A stretch of DNA of 64,000 nt from Siphlonurus alternatus. Taxonomy: Eukaryota > Arthropoda > Insecta > Ephemeroptera > Siphlonuridae. The translations under genes and the position numbers were made by a program. Numbering within the stretch: position 1 is the stretch's first letter; each line of letters begins with the position of its first letter. Positions 33,487-44,024 of this stretch are shown here, one piece after another. A model generated the notes under the pieces. It made no database searches and was not told the DNA's origin. It saw nothing but the letters and a program-made list of their open reading frames with translations. The stretch is taken from contig OX463787.1 of the NCBI GenBank assembly GCA_949825025.1, positions 19,625,482-19,689,481 of the forward strand, written 5' to 3'.

Positions 33487-33905
33487 AGTGTAATTGAAAG
33501 AGGAGGTCGAAAATACACCTGTGAATTTTTTTAGATTCTTATCTGTACTGCATCATGCCTAAACTAGAGATGTAAAGAGGTCACGTGACCTGGAGGCGGC
33601 GCCTGTATCGCCCGTGAAGTCATTGAACAAACGATCGACTTTACAACGCTTCTAAACAACCACGTTGCTATGGAAACAAGCAACAATTGATTTATTTTTT
33701 ATACAAACGTTATATAGTCGATCGTTTGCTTGACCGGACAGTTCAATGACGTCACGAGCGCCGCCTCCAGATCACGTTACCTCTTTATATCTCAATTTTA
33801 GGCATGATGCAGTACAGATAAAAATCTTAAAAAATTAATAGGATCTCCTTTTTCGATTGAGCTATTATAAAAAATTGATGCTACTTGTCCATTTCGTTCA
33901 CTTTA
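33487..33905. mobile_element. Foldback element, family beta-double-prime
   Basis: The left arm contains GCATCATGCCTAAACTAGAG and GGTCACGTGACCTGGAGGCG; the right arm contains their inverses (CCTCCAGATCACGTTACC, TTAGGCATGATGC). The order of blocks matches families beta and beta-prime, but the centre differs. Confidence 0.7.
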
Positions 33906-34227
33906 ATCCAATAGCATCTTATTTTATGATCGAGTTGCCTTGACGTTATTGCATTTGCTATATAAAGGAAAAAATTTCACACATTCAGAGAAAAGATACG
34001 TTACATATATTGTCTAAAGAGTGACTTTGGTCTCAAATTAGAGGTTTTTATCGAATTCATAGCACTGTGTATGGGCTATACTCATATTATGTGTTTCTAA
34101 ACCTAATATATTTATAAACAATTGTTATATTTATTTAAATAATTATTATAATGCTATAAAGTTTGAGTTGGTCTGCATTATTTAATCTTTGTAGCCTGTA
34201 CCCCCGAATCCTTAATAAAAAAGATAC

Positions 34228-35279
34228 ACAGAGAAAACAGAAGTGTAAACTTAAACCCGCTTAGTGTAGTAAGAACACCACCCTAGACCCAAATATGACG
34301 GTATCTAACGTGGTGTTCTTATTAACCCAGGAGTAGGGTTCTCGCGGTAGTGTCGGGAGAATCCCTGGTTGCGGGTGAGATGAAACCCAGTACTTGGGCT
34401 GCAGATTAACCCACCGCGAGAATGCGCGCTACACCTATCTGGTGTAGTATTGAGTATTGCTTAGTGTAGCCTGGAGTATTATGCTATACTACGGATGATG
34501 CCACTGGGATTCTATAAACTAACCCATGATTAAACTGGGGCAGAACCACTAAAAAAATTTATTTGTTTAAAAATTATATTTTTGTAATTCTTTTTTCTTT
34601 ATCTGTGATTTATATTTAGCTTGAATATTAAATTGAAATTTGATATTTATTAATCAATTAAAAGTCATTTACAGTACTTACCCCTCCTGGGATTCGATCC
34701 TGGTACCTCTTGCATCGGAAGCGGACGTCATAACCACTACACCTCGATAGGCCGATTACCAGAATGAGTAAACTTGGTATATAAAAACTTCTAAGTTGAT
34801 AATCACTGACTTTGGGGAAAAAAAGATGCTCCCAAAAATAAGAATTACAAAAACATAATTTTCAGATAGAAATTCATAGAAATTACATTAGAAAGTGTAT
34901 TTAATTACTAACATTTCGGAAGCACTCATTAGCTGGTAAAAAGCGAATTTAGCGTGCTCTGGTGGTGGATTGATGAAACTCTCGTGGGTTGCTCTCTACC
35001 CCACCGAGTGTTATTCGAAGTATAAGTTCATGTGACCGGTATCAAAACTCTTCTCCTTCTGTCAACTCTAATGAATAGAAAGAAATAAAACCCACCCAGT
35101 GTCTCGCACAAATCTAGGAAAATATTTTAGTATTCTATGCATCCTAAGGGTTTGCACTAAGTCTGGGGTAACGAGAAGTATAAAATTTTACTTCTTAAAA
35201 CACTATTATATTAATGACAACACTACAAAAAAAACAATATACGGACTAGTGTTATCATCATCCCAGATTTTTCTCTGTG
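34228..35279. mobile_element. Candidate TIR element with TA flanks
   Basis: CACAGAGAAAA at 34228 is inverted as TTTTCTCTGTG ending at about 35279, with TA outside both ends. The outer flanks (34045-34205 and 35515-35660) are weakly similar to each other (GCACTGTGTATGGGCTA-like). The interior is unique apart from the tRNA-like block. The inverted repeat is short, so this is tentative. Confidence 0.4.
34680..34757 (-). tRNA. Decayed tRNA-like block (possible SINE head)
   Basis: On the minus strand GTGTAGTGGTTATGACG resembles an A box and GGATCGAATCCCAGG a B box, spaced as in a tRNA. The loop TTCCGAT would give anticodon CCG. The acceptor ends do not pair and the T stem has a mismatch, so a functional tRNA is unlikely. 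Confidence 0.35.
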
Positions 35280-35281
35280 TA

Positions 35282-36056
35282 GGAACTTGATGCCTATTGA
35301 CGCCTCCAGGGGGCGTGGCATCACTTTCAATAATTAAATAAATATAGTTCTAGGATTCAAAAAAAATCTGAAATAAATCAGAGAAGCATAATTTGGCACC
35401 TTATATTCATTTTTGTAGTAACAAATTTCATGCAGGTTAAACAAATATGTCTATTTATTCTATAATTATATATTTAACATCAAAGACGACTTTGTAGCTA
35501 TTTCTGATATGTTGGTTGATGATCACACTGTGTATGGGCTACCATCATTATGAATTTCATGACTCAATATATAAAAAATTAATATAATTAATTTTTTATT
35601 ATTATTATGTTATTAAGTTTGAGGTGTATTATTTAACCTTTGTTTTCTGTATGTTGCAGGAAGACTGCAGTCGAGATCGAGGGGGACCGTCAACAATATA
35701 ATTTTTTGTTATTTATTTATATTTATTTTATACATTTTATTCAATAATTTTTATATTCTGTATGCATTTTGTAAACATAAAGAAAAAACATTATTGTTTG
35801 GACCATCAGGTCATTCGAGATGCAGCGCCTGCAATAAAATTGTTGTTGTGTTCGTTTTATTGTTTCCCAACTCTCTAAGATCTATGAAATAATAATTATT
35901 ATTTTAATAAGTAACAAGAAAGTACTATAACATGTTAAGAATTGACATAATATTTGAAAAAAGTCGAGTCATTTACTTAGTTAAATTTCATTAAAATACT
36001 TCAAATATATCTTTATAGGGATTTTTCAATTTAATATATATTATATTTTAATTAAG
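35282..36056. other. AT-rich stretch, nothing coding recognised
   Basis: There is no ORF of note. A pyrimidine-rich TTTGTTTTCTGTATGTTGCAG (about 35638-35658) looks like a splice acceptor, but no open frame follows it. Confidence 0.3.
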
Positions 36057-36400
36057 GTTTAAGATAGAGATAACACGCCCCATGTTAATAAAAATCACAT
36101 TCATGAAAATCATGAAAAAAAAAATTAGAATGTTCTCCTCTACATCCCCTATCAGTTGGTATTTAAAATATTAGGTATGAAAAAACGAGCTAGTTTTCGA
36201 GTTGTGAATTTTTAAAGTTCACTACTTTAACATGGAGAAATGGAACTTCCATGTTAAATTGGTAAACTTTAAAAATTATTACATAGAAAACTAGCTCGTT
36301 TTTGTAGACCTGATGTTTTACCAACTGATGGGGGATGTAGAGGAGAACATTTTAATTTTTTTTTTCATAATTTCCATGAATTTGATTTTTATTAACATTG
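36057..36400. mobile_element. Foldback element, family delta (member 2)
   Basis: Same arm blocks as 29537-29897 (GAGATAACAC, GTTCTCCTC, AACGAGCTAGTTTTCGAG). The right terminus has lost the outer GTTATCTC block. Confidence 0.65.
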
Positions 36401-36499
36401 GGCCTTAAGCATCATGCAGTATTAATTTAAATATAATATGAAATCTGATAATTGGAAAATGTTTAGAACAGAAATTGTTATAAATAAAATATATGTTAT

Positions 36500-36625
36500 T
36501 AGGCCTCTTCGTAATCCCTGCTCGGTGTACACCACTTTCTGCACCCAATCGACTTTATGTACATGCGATATAAGGTCGATTGGGTGTAGAAAGTGTACAC
36601 CGGGCAGGGTTTACGAACAGGCCTA
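36500..36625. mobile_element. Small foldback, family epsilon
   Basis: Two arms of about 57 bp are near-perfect inverses, TAGGCCTCTTCGTAA and TTACGAACAGGCCTA at the ends and CACCCAATCGACTTTA near the centre. As RNA it would fold into one long hairpin. Confidence 0.8.
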
Positions 36626-36883
36626 TTGTCACAAATTATTTATAAATAGTGTTAGTTATCTAGTAAGTTGAATTTTATTAAAATACTATAAAGTGTATTA
36701 AAGGTAATTTTTAAATAATATATTTAATTTGAGGTAAGCAGTAAAAATTTCGATACAAATTTATTTTTGGCAATTTAAAATTTTTTGGGGGCAGTAAAAG
36801 TATTAAATTATTACTCGGATTCTTGGGTTTTTCAGTTAAATATATTGCTGTGTGGCGGCGTAGTCTAATCAGTGTCAAGGACA

Positions 36884-37129
36884 CTAGAGGTAAAGAAGAG
36901 TCACAGAGGTGCTGCCACCTACACGGTCAGCGCCGAACTAGTAAAGACAGTTGACGATCGATCTTTTGGAGCAAAAAAGTATGTTCAAAAACCTGCTCGG
37001 AGCTACACTTGTGGTTTATTGACACACTTTTTTTTTTGGCTCAGGGAGCGATCGTCATCTGCATTTACTAGTTCGTTGCTGGCCGTGTAGGTGGCAGCAC
37101 CTACGTGTCTCATCCTTTATACCTCTAGC
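36884..37129. mobile_element. Foldback, family zeta
   Basis: The arms share GGTGCTGCCACCTACACGG and GAACTAGTAAA with inverses ending near CCTCTAG. The loop is about 60 bp. Non-coding. Confidence 0.7.
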
Positions 37130-37239
37130 CTCTAATGCCCTTTATCAGTCAGAACAAATTGTTTAAAGCGAATTAATTTCAATTGAATTAATTAATATTA
37201 AATTCATCATTTAAGTCGTTTAACAGATTTTTGAGAATA

Positions 37240-37461
37240 CAGAGACCTCCGTGTCTTATGGTCAGAAATTTGACCAGCTTGGCAGAGCTTCACTGTAACT
37301 GAGAGAATCGCAGTGGCATGGCCTGGTTCTCGCTGGCTGCGCGGGCAATTTCAGTAAGCAAGAACCAGGCCGTGTCGAACATTTAGCAGCACCGCCATGC
37401 ACTCTGTTATATACAGTGAAACTCTGATCAAACTCCTGGTCATATGTCACGGAGGTCTCTG
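37240..37461. mobile_element. Tc1/mariner-type MITE with TA duplication
   Basis: CAGAGACCTCCGTG is inverted as CACGGAGGTCTCTG, flanked by TA at 37238-37239 and 37462-37463. The interior holds a second inverted pair, CCTGGTTCT/AGAACCAGG. It has 222 bp and no ORF. Confidence 0.7.
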
Positions 37462-37591
37462 TAGGGTCTCTGGTGAAAATACAAATAAATTAATTTAAAA
37501 TTCCCTCCGGATGTAGCCGGAAGTGAAAGGTTTCTGTCTTTCATGTTTTTATTTGTAGTTTGAAATTTTACAGAGAGCTTTGCAATAAGAG

Positions 37592-38091
37592 CAGAGATGC
37601 AAAACTTCGCGCGAAACATGGTGTGCGAAACTTTCGCGCGAATATTCGCGAAACTTCGCGAAAATTTCGCGAAATTTAAAAAATGACTGTCGCAATGCGA
37701 TTTTTCATATATTTATCAAAAAATTAAGAAAACAAGATAAAATGGCCCCTTTCATGACCTGTCTAACCTCGAATGTGTTAAATGATTTTAAAAATAATTA
37801 AAAGTAATTTTTAAAATTAATAAAAATAAATGAATTCTTTTATATCTAATAAATTAAATTGAACTCTTTTTTAATTCATTTATGCAATTAAACCTGTCAT
37901 TAAAGTAAAATTAGGAAGAAAAACGGCGTATTCATTAAATACGATTCGAAAAAGTAGAGCGGGAAATTCAAATATATCAATTTCGCGAAGTTTCGCGCGA
38001 AACTTTCGCGAAACTTGGCTTGCGAAACTTCGCGAATATTCGCGAAACTAGCGAAATTTCGCGCGAAGCTTCGCGAAGCGTTGCATCACTG
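37592..38091. mobile_element. hAT-type MITE packed with CGCGAA palindromes
   Basis: The ends are CAGAGATGCAAAACTTCGCG and its inverse, ending GCGTTGCATCACTG. The 8-bp target duplication AATAAGAG is perfect (37584-37591 and 38092-38099). The unfilled, diverged homologue lies around 47795-47803 in segment C. The outer 100 bp at each end contain many overlapping TTCGCGAA-like units, probably transposase-binding subterminal repeats. 500 bp, no ORF. Confidence 0.88.
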
Positions 38092-38611
38092 AATAAGAGG
38101 ACTGACTTGTTTGTAAAATTACAAAAATCGGACATGAACAGGACGATCAGAAACTACTCATTTCCGGTGGGATTTTCAAGTAAATTTGACTACAAATGAA
38201 CTTTTTTAAAGTTATTATTTTAAAATTCGCCTTCGAACAATCGCAGAAACGGTGGTCTAATTTAAACTTCGCGGGTTTTGAAACAAGTAGAATAAAATGT
38301 TGAAATTAAAACTCTGAATAATTATTTTTTTGAGAAATTTCGAACATAAATTAATATACAGGACGATGGTGGGACATGGGAAAAATTTATAGTTAGGGTT
38401 TAACAATTTGCAATAAAAATAATTGCACTGTATAGGATCTTATAAGTACACCCAATCGTCCATTTTTGAGAGGTTTCAAAAATTCATATAAAATCAGGAA
38501 TTTGTCGTAGAATGCTGTAATAGGGCTTGTTCTTCATGAAATTCTTGTGCCTTTTGAAATATTGACAAAAACTTGAAATTTTTTTTTGGTCAGTACCCAT
38601 TAATTAATCAA

Positions 38612-39241
38612 TGTTTATGAATTCAAATTCAAATATTTATTCATCTCACTTACAAGACAAGTCAACATAGTACACATGAAAAAATAATAATATAATTATA
38701 TTATTCACGTTTGTAAAAATCGTCAATACTGTACACATTCTTATCAAATAAATGTTTTTTCACTCTCTTCTTAAAAACACTTCATATAATCTCACTTTTT
38801 ATGTCACTTGGTAGCCTATTGAACAAAGATTGGGCATGCACTCTACATATAAGACTTTTTTTATATGCTGGCTGCCGTTCTATGTCGATCTAGCATGAAA
38901 TTGTCTTTGTTTCTGGTAATATAATTATGGGTAAATTTACAATTACTGAAGTATTGAGAATTATTCATTGCAAAAATCAGCACTTTTGAGATTTTTAATG
39001 CCGGTAAAGGCAAAATACCGAGTTCTTTAAATAAATTTTGACAAGGTGTCCTTGGCGGCACATTTGCAAGCATTCTTACTGCCGATTTTTGCAATACAAA
39101 AACTCTTATTGTTAAATACTTTGCAGCATTTCCCCAAATTTCTAACCCATATGACAATATGGAGTGAAAATAAGAATAATAAATATGTTTTAACACGAAT
39201 ACATCAAACAAACTTTTAAGGCGTCTCAATGAAAACTGCAA
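38612..39241 (-). pseudogene. LINE 3' fragment (RT C-terminus and tail)
   Basis: The minus-strand frame at 38861-39241 (about 126 codons) matches the C-terminal region that follows the RT fingers and palm in the two longer LINEs here: a YxHSILSYGLEIWG block, then LQKSAVRML and ELGILPLPAL. A roughly 250-bp 3' region ends in TTTGAATTTGAAT (38612-38627), the same tail type as the LINE ending at 47346. It is severely 5'-truncated and not functional. Confidence 0.75.
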
Positions 39242-39426
39242 TTCATTACACCCGAGTCGAAATATATTTCATATTTTCTTCACTCTTAAACTCTCCTCTC
39301 GTATTTTTTTCTCTTCATGAGAATAAAATATTAGAAACGTTATCTTCATTTCATCCTCACTTTGAGCGTAGAGGAAATAAGATGTGTCTTAGAGGTAAAA
39401 AGATTAGGATTAGACGTGTAAAGGAT

Positions 39427-40809
39427 CACTGTAAAAAAATTCTTTGTATTTTTACAAAAAATAATAGGAAATAAAACGCCAAATTAAAAACGTGTATTTA
39501 AACTTAAAATTTTGTAATTGGATATTACAAATTTTAAATGTATAGTTACAAAACGAAAACATTTGTAAATAAACATTTATTTTTGTTTTTAACCAAATAC
39601 AATTTTTTCGTTTTTTTACACGTTTATAATTTGGCGTTTTATTTCCAATTTTTTTATGTAATTTTACATATAAAATGTTGTTTAAAAGCTACATAAATTT
39701 TTGTTTTTTTATAATATTAAAAGTTATGTTACAATTTATTTTATTTATTGCTTTTCAAATGAAGTTAATGAAAACCGTTTATTAATTCTTTCAGGATCTA
39801 CGTATAAAATATTTTTTAAATATTAATACGAGTATTGCTACTTAATAATAATTTTCAGAATCTACCAGGAAAAATAACTCTTACGTCCATCGAACAGTAG
39901 TCTTGAAACAGATTTCTCTTACTAAACGGCTCGCACTCAAATTCTAATGTTAAAGTAAATATTTTGCAATTATTCCCGCTTCAAAAATAGTCAATCGGCT
40001 TGACATTGCACAGACAAAATTAAATATTTTATAACCATATTTAACCAAGCAGCAGTTTTGAATCTCTCCGCGGAGAGGCAACATAATATTGCACTGTAGG
40101 TCATCAAATTAAAAAAATGTATATTTTATAAAACGGATATCATGATTTAAGTCAATTTTCTAAATAAAAAATACCTTAAGATGAGCATAATGGATGCATG
40201 GGCCTATTGCCCTTTTTAAATACTATTGTAAAAAGGATTAAAATTTGCACAAAAACTATCGACTCCCCGGAACAAACAAGCTATCATGATGCTTTCATCA
40301 TTGCTTACAGAAAAACACATAAATCGATACAAGTTACTACTTAAAATATAGAATAACACTTACCGAAGAATTCGAGAACTAAACTTGGCGTCTTATGCTA
40401 ATTATACACACCACAAATCATTAAATTACTAAGCTGTAGAACTACGTGTGTCATGGCGTCTCTTTGTGACGCTTACGACTGTCTAATAACATGTAATAGT
40501 ACATAATATTTTGTAATTATAACAAAAAAAATGTACTTTTACATTTTTTTAAAGTAATATTACATTTATTTAGAGTAATTTTACGTTTTCTTATGTGTTT
40601 TTAAAAACATTTCCCGATGTAAAAATATTAAAGTAAATTTTTGTAACAATACATAAAAATTTGTAAGTTCATTATTTTAACGTTTTGCTCAGTGATTTTA
40701 CGAAAAAATTAATAAATTTGCAATTTTTAATGAAAAAATGACAAAAACAATAAAAAAGGTAAAATTACATGCCAAATTTTACGAAAAATTACAAATATTT
40801 TTTACAGTG
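39427..40809. mobile_element. Non-autonomous DNA element with CACTGTAAAA ends
   Basis: The inverted ends CACTGTAAAAAA and TTTTTTACAGTG are flanked by AT (39425-39426 and 40810-40811). The paralogous site in segment C is uninterrupted (single AT at 48860-48861), so the 1383-bp insert is exact. The interior has many TTTTACA/TGTAAA units near both ends and no ORF. CACTG ends recall CACTA-like (CMC) elements, but a 2-bp duplication does not settle the superfamily. Confidence 0.85.
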
Positions 40810-42031
40810 ATGAGTTGAAGACGTAATTTTTCAAATAGGGAATTTTTAATAAATAACTGAAATAGTTATTATGACACCACGTGATAATATTTAACCAATC
40901 AGAACGTTTGAAAATTTTTCATGTACTTAAATTATTACTACAACTTAAATACTCAATATAGAAGAGGTATTAGTTACGTAACCTTTCACCGCAAGCAAGC
41001 AAGCAGACAGGTAAGCGAGCGCGCAACGAGAGAGTGAGGCAGGAAGCCGACAAGAGCATGCGAGCCAAACTTGTCAACGACCGCTCAGTTCTTGTGTCAC
41101 AGTGGACGAGAGAGGAGGTCGTGCGGAGGAATGTCGTAAATCATCGTAAATGTAAGTTATGTTGTGTTAAACATTATTTTAATTAACATTCTGTGCGTAA
41201 TAACTATATAAACGTACCCTAGTTGAAAAATTTCGTCTTTAACTCATCCTTTACACGTCAAAACCTAGTCTTTTTACATCTAAATCACATCTTATTTCCT
41301 CTTCGCTCAAAGTGAGGATGAAATGAAGATCACATTTCTAACATTTTATGTTCAAGAAGAGGAAAAAAGACGTAATCTCGTCTTTTTCACCTCTTTTTTC
41401 CACTAATATGGTGCAAAAGAAGAGGAGAAAAGGCGAGAGAAGAGCAAGAAAACTAAATTTATTTCAACTCGGGTACTTTCTGAATTTTAATACTATGATT
41501 GTGAATGGAATTTCTTACTATTTGTTGTTCTTTTTATAACTGTTTAAAAAAGTATTAAGTTCCGTTGAAATATAAAATAAAAATAGTATTATGCATACAT
41601 TGTATAGCATATTTTTATTATTATTATTTTTTGTTGTCTTAATAAATCCGTTTTGTAAATTTATTATGGCCATGCATTCATATATAAAATTGCCTTTAAT
41701 TTAAGTGGATAATTAAAATTTTCACAATAATCTAATTATTAAATGAAATAAGATTTTGAACGAATTATGGAAAATATTATTAATTAAATAAATTGTTAAA
41801 AATAGAAACAATCGATTTAGTTTTCAAGTATATTGTTCGATATTAAAATTTCTATGTTTTTATACCTTTAAACGAAATAGTAAAGAACATTATAATAATT
41901 TAATTTTGTAAACGGGAAAACATATCGTAACTTCCTGGATGTATAAAGCTACTAAATATAAGAAATTATTTTTATATTGTAAGAGAACTATGCTATTGTT
42001 AAATTTGAAATAACGGCACAACAATTAATGT

Positions 42032-42397
42032 GCTTACGGAGTGTCATTTTTTTACTGGCTAAATCAAAAGAGGAGGTCGAAAAATATCCCTTAGATTTTT
42101 TTGCGATTTTTTTAAGCACTGCATCATACCTAGAATGGAGATTAAAAATGTCTCTTGACCTGGAGGCTCCATCCACAATGCCTATGACGTCATTACATTC
42201 TTTGGTTCAACTATATAACACTTGTAAAAAATTATTGCATTGTTGCTTGTTTATTAAAAATAATCATTTATTTTGTTTCCATAGCAACGTGTTTGTTTAG
42301 AAACATTATATAGTTGACCCAAAGAATAAAATGACGTCATAGGCACTGCGGATGGAGCCTCCAGGTCAAGCGACATTTTTAATCTCCATTCTAGGTA
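42032..42397. mobile_element. Foldback family beta, truncated copy in segment B
   Basis: It matches 50080-50430 and breaks at 42397 after CTAGGTA. The following bases (42398-42560) resemble 28395-28560 instead. Confidence 0.75.
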
Positions 42398-43436
42398 AAC
42401 TGATTGTGAGATAGAAGTTTAACATTGGCCTTATGGATGGAAACCGGAAATGGAGCTGTTGTAAGAAAACTGCAACACTGAATTTGCTCAAACCATAAGC
42501 GATTATGTTTTAGAACATTTTCGATTTGTTAAAATTTATTTCATTTGATTCGTTTGCAGGGAAATATTCTTTGACTCCACAGCAGTAACTGAGATTAATC
42601 GTCAATAAGAATAATATAACTAAATGTTTTGCAATAAATAACAAAACGTTGATCAAATTTAGATTGTGTACAAAATAAGAAAAAGGATATTATTAACATT
42701 TTATTCTGATTGATTTTATTCTTATTTACATAACTAAATAATAGAAAGTAATTTGAAAAGAAATTAATTAAATTTTAATAAATTTAATTAAGATAAAATG
42801 TAATGATATAGGATCATGGTGACCTCTAGTAGCAAATGTGTAAATTTCTTGAACACATCTTGTTTATTCAAATCAGTTCAAGCATGAATTGTTAGTAAAA
42901 ATTATATTATACAATTAATAGAGTACATAAAGAACCAAGAGATGGCACTGATAGCTGTAATTTTGACTGATTCTGCCGAGGATACGGCAATATCTATAAC
43001 ACTGGGAGAATCACAAAAAACAACCAAATTTATATATGAAATACATCACTTACAAAGTTAAAAAAAAATGTTTTTTTTATATTTGTCTGAAAGTATTTGA
43101 CAACTAATTATGGTGTTGTCATTTCTATAAAGTTATGCTGTGGATGATGACAGAGCATTTACATGATTTTAAAATGTTAAAACAGCCGATCTGTACTCGC
43201 TAGGCGCACGTAGTTCCAGCTGTTACCACCAGGTTCACACTAATTTTATGACGCTAATATGACATTTAAAATTTAAAAAATGTAAGATTACTTGAGGAAA
43301 AAACTGGAAGTGGAAGAATTTTGTCTGAACTATGGACACGGAATATCTGCTGATTCTCACTAATTAAATTAACGTACAGTATATACTCTATCTAAAAAGT
43401 TAAAGCTTTAAAATTGAACTACTCATATCAAATAAA
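42398..43436. other. Spacer with one block shared with 28395-28560
   Basis: No gene. The first about 160 bp (TTAACATTGGCCTTATGGAT, GAATTTGCTCAAACC) are a diverged copy of 28395-28560; the rest is unrecognised AT-rich sequence. Confidence 0.4.
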
Positions 43437-43757
43437 GTATCGGCCTCATTTTTGTTTATTACAGAAATGGATAGAGCGTGCAAAGTTATGCTACCCTGAT
43501 TTTATTCAGATTTTTTAGAGTCCAGGAAGTATTTTTAAAAAATTATTGAAAGTAATTTTTGTGACGTCATGAGGCGCCTCTCTTTAAGAAAAAGATAGGA
43601 CTTTAACGCCGCGTGACATCAATGACTTTTGATAATTTTTTTTAAAAATACTTCCAGGGCTGCAAAAAATATGAAAAAAAAAACAGTACAGCATAACTTT
43701 GCACCCTCTATCCAATTCTTCAATATTAAAAAAAAAAAAAAGGTCGAGACACTCCAT
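43437..43757. mobile_element. Foldback family gamma (second member)
   Basis: AGAAATGGATAGAG...GCAAAGTTATGCT at the left and AGCATAACTTTGCACCCTCT at the right, with TCCAGGAAGTATTTTTAAAA and its inverse inside. Related to 6370-6760. Confidence 0.65.
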
Positions 43758-44024
43758 TATAAGACACTCCATTAATCTTCGTGCTATACTTTTGATGTTG
43801 ATCTACATTGCAGTTAATTTAAAGTGTTTTTTCTTTATAGTAAAATATTCTATAAAATAAATGTTGATCGTTTCTGAACATCATTGAAAAGAATAAAGGA
43901 ACATCGACAAATAATCTCGATAATATTTATTTATGAATTATTTATAAACTATTATTTTTTTTGAATCATAATAATGTAAAATAATGTTATTCTAGTTTTC
44001 TCAGTACAAATAGGTCAATGAACT

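Larger units (their letters stand above)
37490..42397. repeat. Paralogous segment B (truncated)
   Basis: Aligns with segment C from about 47697 to 50430 (37490-38460 with 47697-48260; 39229-42397 with 48600-50430) and overlaps A from 1424. It carries three insertions absent from C: the hAT MITE, a LINE fragment and the CACTG element. It stops at 42397 in the middle of the right arm of a beta foldback, a chimeric junction. Confidence 0.85.

Noticed and set aside
34680..34757. Functional tRNA-Arg gene
   Set aside because: Acceptor stem does not pair and stems have mismatches; kept only as a tRNA-like remnant.
35638..35660. Splice acceptor and exon start of a host gene
   Set aside because: No open reading frame downstream and no partner donor or exon.
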